From positions 108,198,440 through 108,262,439 of the forward strand of contig OW121742.1 of the NCBI GenBank assembly GCA_933228675.1: a stretch of 64,000 nt of DNA. Direction: 5' to 3'. The notes below the pieces were generated by a model. The model was given only the letters and a program-made list of their open reading frames with translations. It made no database searches and was not told the origin of the DNA. Source of the stretch: Stomorhina lunata (taxonomy: Eukaryota; Arthropoda; Insecta; Diptera; Rhiniidae). Positions within the stretch are counted from its first letter, which is position 1. Each line of letters begins with the position of its first letter. This document shows positions 57,080-64,000 of this stretch, in pieces. The position numbers and the translations under genes are program-made.

Positions 57080-59450
57080 AGTTTTTTTAGACTGAAAATT
57101 GTTTGTTCGAACTTTCGAACTTAAATTCGAATGCGAGTTTTGGGTTTAAAATTGAGTTTTTACCATAATTTGTTAATAAACTCTAGTTTTAAATAAGAAT
57201 TCTTTAATTTTTTTTATGTTTTGAGCTTTCAAAATCATGTTCGAAAATTCGAACTTGTTTTCAAATTCAGATTTTAGTCTCGAAAATAGGATTGCTTCAT
57301 GTTTTGATATCAAATTCTCATCTAGAACTAATAATACTCTAATAATTTCGATACTTTAGACTATTAAATGTATTTTCGAATTTTCGAACTTAATTAAAAT
57401 TTTGTTTTTAAGCTCGAAATAGTGGTTAACCAATAGTTTTATAATAAATTTTAAATTAAAATTAATAATATCTTTAAATTTGAAGGCTTTTAGTTAAAAA
57501 TATCATATTTGAAAATTCGAAGTTAATTTAAAATTTTGTTTTTTAGTCTAAAAAATGTGATTTTTTCATGATTTTATAGCAAATCCTCGCTTATATTGGC
57601 ATTTTTCTGATAACTACGATATTTCAGACCTTTAAATGTATATTCGAATTTTTTGAACTTAGTTCGAATTTACTATAAAGATCGAAGTAGTGCTTTACTT
57701 TCAGTTTAATAATAAATTCTTCTCTAAATTAATAATACCTTTGAATATAAATTGTTTTTAGTTAAAAAAAAAACATATTCGAAAATTCGAAGTTAATTTT
57801 AAATTTAGTTTTTTAGCCTAGAAAATATTTCTTTTCATGTTTTCATAGCAAATTCTAGCTTAAAATTTATATTTCTCTTATAATTTTGATATTTTAGACC
57901 TTTTAATGCAAGTTCGAATTTTTCGAACTTAGTTCAAACTTATTTTAAAGATCGAAATAGTGTTAACCTACAGTTTTATAACAAATTTTTATATAAAATA
58001 AATAATATCTTTAAATTTGAATGGTTTTTAGCTAAAAATATCATGTTCGAAAATTCGAAGTCGATTTAAAATTTAGTTTTTTAGCCTAGGAAATAATGTG
58101 TTGTTTCATGATTTCATAGCAAATCCTCGCTTAAATTGTCATTTCTCTGGTAATAAGGATATTTTAGACCTTTAAAAGTATGTTCGAATTTTTCGAACTT
58201 AGTTCGAATTTACTTTAAAGATCGAAATAGTGTTTTACTCTCAGTTTAATAATAAATTCTTATTTACACTTAATAATATCTTTAAATTTTAATGGTTTTT
58301 GGTTGAAAAGTATAATGTTCGAAAATTCGAAATCGAATTTTGTTTATAGTCTAGAAAATGTATTTTTTCATGATTTCATAGTAAATCCTAGCTTAAATTT
58401 TAATTTCTCTGATAATTAGGATATTTCAGACCTTTAAATGTATGTTCGAATTTTTCGAACTTAGTTCGAATATGTTTAAAAAATCAAAATATTGTTTTAC
58501 TTTCAGTTTAAAAATAAATTCATATTTAAAATTGATAAAATCTTTCAATTTTAATGGTTTAAGTTAAAAAAATCATATTCGAAAATTCGAAGTTAATTTT
58601 AAATTTAGTTTTTTTTATCTAGAAAATATATATTTTTTCATGTTTTCTTAGCAAATTCTAGCTTAAAATTTATATTTTTCTTATAATTTTGATATTTTAG
58701 ACCTTTTGGTGTATGTTCGAATTTTTCGAACTTAGTTCGAATTTGGTTTAAAGATCAAAATAAGGTTTTACTTTCAATTTTATGATAAATTCTAATTTAA
58801 AATTAATAATATCTTTAAATTTTAATGATTTTAGTTAAAAATATCATATTTGAAAATTCGAAGTAAATTTCGAATTCTGTTTTTAGTCTAGGAAATGTTT
58901 TTGTTATGTTTTTATAGTAACTTCTCGCTTTAAATCAACATTTCTCTGATAATTTTTATATTTTAGACATTTAAACCATGTTCGAATTTTTCGAACTTAA
59001 TACGAATTTTGTTTAAGGACCGAAGTAGTATTTTAACTTCATTAATTTTGTAAATTTGTATTTAAAGTTGATTATATATTAATTTAAAAAAGTTTTTAGC
59101 TTCGAATATCACGTTCGAAAATTCGAATTTTGTTTTAAATGTAGAAAATGAAATTCTTTAAATTTTCGAAATTAATTTCGAATTAGATTTTTTGATTTAA
59201 AATTTGTATTTTTTACTAAATCTTCATAAATTCTTGTTAATTATCAAAAATTATTTTATGTTTAGCGGTTTTTAGGCTTAAAAATATATGTTCGAAAATT
59301 CGAACTAAATATCGTAATTCGATTTTAGGTTCAAAAATAATTATTTTTAAAAATTTTCTGTAATATATTAGCTTGTAACTGTTTTTGGACCGACTTTAGG
59401 GATATTAAAGCATTTTCAAAATTTCGAACTTAATTTCGAAATTATATTTA
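57080..59450 (+). repeat. Family D tandem repeat, about 270-bp units with TTCGAA palindromes
   Basis: Marker CGAACTTAGTTCGAA starts at about 57386, 57655, 57925, 58195, 58457, 58728 and 58993 (262-271 bp apart). Each unit carries GTTCGAATTTTTCGAAC and, about 130 bp on, TGTTCGAAAATTCGAAG. Other stable parts are ATATTTTAGACCTTTAAA, AAAGATCGAAATAGTGTTTTAC and CATAGCAAATTCTAGCTTAAA. The last units (after about 59000) are degenerate. Confidence 0.85.
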
Positions 59451-59995
59451 AGACTCAAAAATTAATTTTATTGACTATTTTTTGAAAATTTAAACAAGTA
59501 AGAGAATTTTATTTACTTTTTATTTATTTTAAGAAAATAAGACTGCCCCTTCCCACCAAAATTTCAACCTTTTTCGTCTTAAAAAAATACATCAATTAAA
59601 TTTTGTTTGCTTACATTTGACTCTTGACAGCCATGAATAATGCAAAAATATTAAAATACAAAAAAATATAAAATATTTATTTAATTAATATGACAAATGG
59701 TCAATGAAAACAACAAAAAGTCTTAATATGGTTTCTATTATTTAATAAAATTTTATGAAATCGAATTGAAGCGGAAGCTAGAGAATTACCCCAAGAACTG
59801 GGAAAAGAATAAAAATTAACTGAGTCATCTTTACTTTCAAAATAACTAGAATCAGAAGGAGTTAATGAGATTTGATAAAAAACCATTAGAATTAATTTAC
59901 ATTTTTGTTAAAATAATTTTCCCACTCTTATTAATATGTAAATTTATGTATTAAGAATGCTCCGTTTACACTAGCAGTAAAATTTTATAGAGCTT
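59451..59995. other. AT-rich spacer
   Basis: No gene or repeat recognised. A 61-codon minus frame (59701-59886) has no known motif and no supporting features. Confidence 0.45.
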
Positions 59996-62900
59996 GAACA
60001 ATTTCCTATAAAAATAGGAAATTTTTGAAAATTTACTAGAAAAAAATTGGAAATTTTTGAAAATGTCCTATAAAAAAAGGAAGCTTTTGAAAAATTCCCT
60101 ATAAAAATAGGAAATTTTTGAAAAAATTCCTATAAAAATAGGAAATTTTTGAAAAATTTCCTATAAAAATAGGAAATTTTTGAAAAATTTCCTATAAAAA
60201 TAGGAAATTTTTGAAAAATTTCCTATAAAAATAGGAAATTTTTCAAAAATTTCCTATAATAATAGGAAATTTTTAAAAAATTTCCTATAAAAATAGGAAA
60301 TTTTTGAAAAATTTCCTATAAAAATAGGAAATTTTTGAAAAATTTCCTATAAAAATAGGAAATTTTTGAAAAATTTCCTATAAAAATAGGAAATTTTTGA
60401 AAAATTTCCTATAAAAATAGGAAATTTTTGAAAAATTTCCTATAAAAATAGGAAATTTTTGAAAAATTTCCTATAAAAATAGGAAATTTTTGAAAAATTT
60501 CCTATAAAAATAGGAAATTTTTGAAAAATTTCCTATAAAAATAGGAAATTTTTGAAAAATTTCCTATAAAAATAGGAAATTTTTGAAAAATTTCCTATAA
60601 AAATAGGAAATTTTTGAAAAATTTCCTATAAAAATAGGAAATTTTTGAAAAATTTCCTATAAAAATAGTAAATTTTTGAAAAATTTCCTATAAAAATAGT
60701 AAATTTTTGAAAAATTTCCTATAAAAATAGGAAATTTTTGAAAAATTTCCTATAAAAATAGTAAATTTTTGAAAAATTTCCTATAAAAATAGGAAATTTT
60801 TGAAAAATTTACTATAAAAATAGGAAGTTTTTGAAAAATTTCCTATAAAAATAGGAAATTTTTGAAAAATTTAGTATAAAAATAGGAAATTTTTGAAAAA
60901 TTTAGTATAAAAATAGGAAATTTTTGAAAAATTTAGTATAAAAATAGGAAATTTTTGAAAAATTTAGTATAAAAATAGGAAATTTTTGAAAAATTTAGTA
61001 TAAAAATAGGAAATTTTTGAAAAATTTAGTATAAAAATAGGAAATTTTTGAAAAATTTAGTATAAAAATAGGAAATTTTTGAAAAATTTAGTATAAAAAT
61101 AGGAAATTTTTGAAAAATTTCCTATAAAAATAGGAAATTTTTGAAAAATTTCCTATAAAAATAGGAAATTTTTGAAAAATTTCCTATAAAAATAGGAAAT
61201 TTTTGAAAAATTTCCTATAAAAATAGGAAATTTTTGAAAAATTTCCTATAAAAATAGGAAATTTTTGAAAAATTTCCTATAAAAATAGGAAATTTTTGAA
61301 AAATTTCCTATAAAAATAGGAAATTTTTGAAAAATTTCCTATAAAAATAGGAAATTTTTGAAAAATTTCCTATAAAAATAGGAAATTTTTGAAAAATATC
61401 CTATAAAAATAGGAAATTTTTGAAAAATATCCTATAAAAATAGGAAATTTTTGAAAAATTTCCTATAAAAATAGGAAATTTTTGAATAATTTCCTAAAAA
61501 AATAGGAAATTTTTGAAAAATTTCCTATAAAAATAGGAAATTTTTGAAAAGTTTCCTATAAAAATAGGAATTTTTTGAAAAATTTTGTATAAAAAAACGA
61601 AATTTTTGAAAAATTTCCTATAAAAATAGGAAATTTTTGGAAAATTTCCTTTAAAAAATAGGATCTTTTTGTACAATTTTTTTGTAAAATAGGAAATTTT
61701 TGAAAAATTTTGTATAAAAATAGTAAATTTTTTAAAATTTTTTTATAAAATTAGGAAATTTTTGAAAAATTTCCTATAAAAATAGGAAATTTTTGAAAAA
61801 TTTCCTATAAAAATAGGAAGTTTTTGAAAAATTTTCTATAAAAATAGGAAATTTTTCAAAAATTTCCTATAAAAATAGGAAATTTTTCAAAAATTTCCTA
61901 TAAAAATAGGAAATTTTTCAAAAATTTCCTACCAAAATTAGAAATTTTTGAAAAATTTACAATCAAAATAGGAAATTTTTGAAAAATTTCCTATAAAAAT
62001 AGGAAATTTTTGAAAAATTTCTTATAAAAATAGGAAATTTCCTATAAAAATAGGAAATTTTTGAAAAATTTCCTATAAAAAAGGAAATTTTTGAAAAATT
62101 TCCTATTAAAAATACGAAATTTTTGAAAAATTTCTTATAAAAATAGGAAATTTTTGAAAAATTTCCTATAAAAATACGAAACTTTTGAAAAATTTCCTAT
62201 AAAAATGGAAAATTTTTGAAAAATTTTCTATAAAAATAGGAAATTTTTGAAAAATTTCTTATAAAAATAGGAAATTTTTGAAAAATTTCCTATAAAAATA
62301 GGAAATTTTTAATTTTATGAAAAAAATTTCCTTTAAAAAATAGGATCTTTTTGTAAATTTTTTTTTGTAAAATAGGAAAGTTTTGAAAAATTTTGTATAA
62401 AAATAGTAAATTTTTTAAAATTTGTTTATAAAATTAGGAAATTTTTGAAAAATTTCCTATAAAAATAGGAAATTTTTGAAAATTTCCTATAAAAATGGGA
62501 AGTTTTTGAAAAATCTTCTATAAAAATAGGAAATTTTTGAAAAATTTCCTATAAAAATAGGAAATTTTTAAAAAATTTCCTATAAAAATAGGAAATTTTT
62601 GAAAAATTTCCTATAAAAATAGGAAATTTTTGAAAAATTTCCTATAAAAATAGGAAATTTTTGAAAAATTTCCTATAAAAATAGGAAATTTTTGAAAAAT
62701 TTCCTATAAAAATAGGAAATTTTTGAAAAATTTCCTATAAAAATAGGAAATTTTTGAAAAATTTCCTATAAAAATAGGAAATTTTTGAAAAATTTCCTAT
62801 AAAAATAGGAAATTTTTGAAAAATTTCCTATAAAAATAGGAAATTTTTGAAAAATTTCCTATAAAAATAGGAAATTTTTGAAAAATTTCCTATAAAAATA

Positions 62901-63250
62901 GGAAATTTTTGAAAAATTTCCTATAAAAATAGGAAATTTTTGAAAAATTTCCTATAAAAATAGGAAATTTTTGAAAAATTTCCTATAAAAATAGGAAATT
63001 TTTGAAAAATTTCCTATAAAAATAGGAAATTTTTGAAAAATTTTCTATAAAAATAGGAAATTTTTGAAAAATTTCCTATAAAAATAGGAAATTTTTGAAA
63101 AATTTCCTATAAAAATAGGAAATTTTTGAAAAATTTCCTATAAAAATAGGAAATTTTTGAAAAATTTCCTATAAAAATAGGAAATTTTTGAAAAATTTTG
63201 TATAAAAATAGGAAATTTTTGAAAAAGTTTGTATAAGAATAGTAAAAAAA
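59996..63250 (+). repeat. Family A array (forward), right-hand
   Basis: About 105 copies of the 31-bp unit in the CCTATAAAAATAGG + AAATTTTTGAAAAATTT form, the exact reverse complement of the SLC26 intron array. Variant blocks: ATAGTAAA monomers (60665-60770), TTTAGTATAAAAATAGG monomers (about 60865-61100), and a repeated AATAGGATCTTTTTGTA segment near 61660 and 62340, i.e. a duplicated block of about 680 bp. Confidence 0.95.
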
Positions 63251-64000
63251 AAAAAAATTTTTTTTTTATAAAATTTCTTAAGATTGCCCCACAGTGCTTT
63301 AACTCTAATAGCAAGTGCTAGATCTTTCATCATGAAATATATATCTCTCTTCCATTTTTCGCTTGTCGCTCTTAGAGACTGTGATCACTGATTACAGTCT
63401 CAAACTATTATTCAACAAATTCTTTAACTTTTAACAAAATGAAACTAAAAGTTTTTGTTTGGTGGAAGTGAGAAAAAAAATGGTCATAGAAAATTATAAA
63501 CTAAACATTTTAAAGTTATTAAAAAGCTGGTAACTTGTGGTTTTGACGCTTAACAAATAACGTTTGAGCTAATGGAAAGACCAAGAAACTCTATGGCTCT
63601 TGACTAAACACAAGTAAATATTTATAGCCGGGAATGTGGGTCATGGTTAAATGTACTTAATGTTCAAATACTACTTGAACAAAAGCTTAGCTAAATAGCT
63701 AGAGCCAAGCTAAATTGTTGCTAGAAAAATATGTATAATTTTTTCAAATTAGACAAAATTTACTGTGAAGCTTAAAAAGTATTGAAAATAAAATTTCGAA
63801 AAATTTTTAAATAAACAAATTTTGAATATAACAAAATTTTGTTTACAGGTAAAATCTCCAAAGTATTTTCGTACGCTTCAAAGAAGTGGGGGGGTCTTGC
63901 TTTATGTCAATAATTTTTGGTGGGTGTTTAACGTTTAAATGATTGTTAAATAAATTTCAATATTTTTGAAATAAAAAAATTAACACCTGTTTTTTTATGG
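63251..64000. other. Unique flank, no gene seen
   Basis: Non-satellite DNA to the window end. Contains a small inverted repeat GAGACTGT / ACAGTCTC (63375-63401, 11-nt loop). If the candidate exon at 56.8 kb is real, this is within its first intron. Confidence 0.45.

Noticed and set aside
57080..59200. TTCGAA arrays as heat-shock elements
   Set aside because: Heat-shock elements need TTC and GAA separated by two bases; here they abut.

Overview
This is a eukaryotic, very AT-rich window that most resembles intron and intergenic DNA of a higher fly (Diptera, perhaps a calyptrate such as a blow fly). The organism call is inference. It rests on short 58-65 bp introns next to very long ones, an SLC26-type transporter gene, a Ty3/gypsy-type retrotransposon whose primer-binding site matches the 3' end of fly tRNA-Lys as I remember it, CAACAA/GTTGTT-rich putative 5' UTRs, and Tc1/mariner-type MITE remnants. 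No rRNA, tRNA, CRISPR or bacterial-style operon was seen.

Layout. 1-9480 is a huge array of a 31-bp minisatellite (family A), organised on its left side into about 2.0-2.5 kb higher-order repeats. 9600-18470 alternates short unique DNA (with a diverged duplication at about 10.5 and 13.7 kb) with more family A arrays, first forward and then reverse, and ends in a 12-bp minisatellite. 18471-19330 holds a small MITE. 19330-25450 is a diverged tandem array of about 310 bp units with a strongly conserved core (family E). 25614-42334 (+) is the 3' part of an SLC26 sulfate/anion transporter gene: five exons encode 774 residues to the stop, and the start-codon exon is not identified. One of its introns is almost pure family A satellite. 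Another holds an 11/12-bp minisatellite into which a 9754-bp LTR retrotransposon (29839-39592, minus strand, antisense to the gene) has inserted with a 4-bp target duplication.

Downstream of the gene, 43.4-44.8 kb is degenerate family A (reverse). 45.0-49.6 kb is a large inverted pair of about 266-287 bp repeat arrays (family B). 50.5-56.4 kb is a second large inverted pair, built from another 31-bp minisatellite (family C), around a 1.2-kb unique core. 57.1-59.2 kb is an array of about 270 bp units rich in TTCGAA palindromes (family D). 60.0-63.25 kb is family A again (forward). A good splice donor at 56804 after a pyrimidine/GT-rich stretch suggests the untranslated first exon of another + strand gene whose coding part lies beyond the window.

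How the parts relate. The only well-supported protein-coding loci are the SLC26 gene and the retrotransposon gag and pol. The element has equal-length LTRs that look identical, open gag and pol frames and a correctly phased GGGAAAC slippery heptamer for -1 frameshifting, so it looks young. Most of the rest is tandem repeat DNA made of short palindromic modules. Two large inverted array pairs could give long hairpin transcripts, the 31-bp units carry A-tracts at about helical spacing, and marker variants are shared in inverted order between the SLC26 intron array and the 60-kb array. Array copy numbers quoted are rough, from length divided by period.
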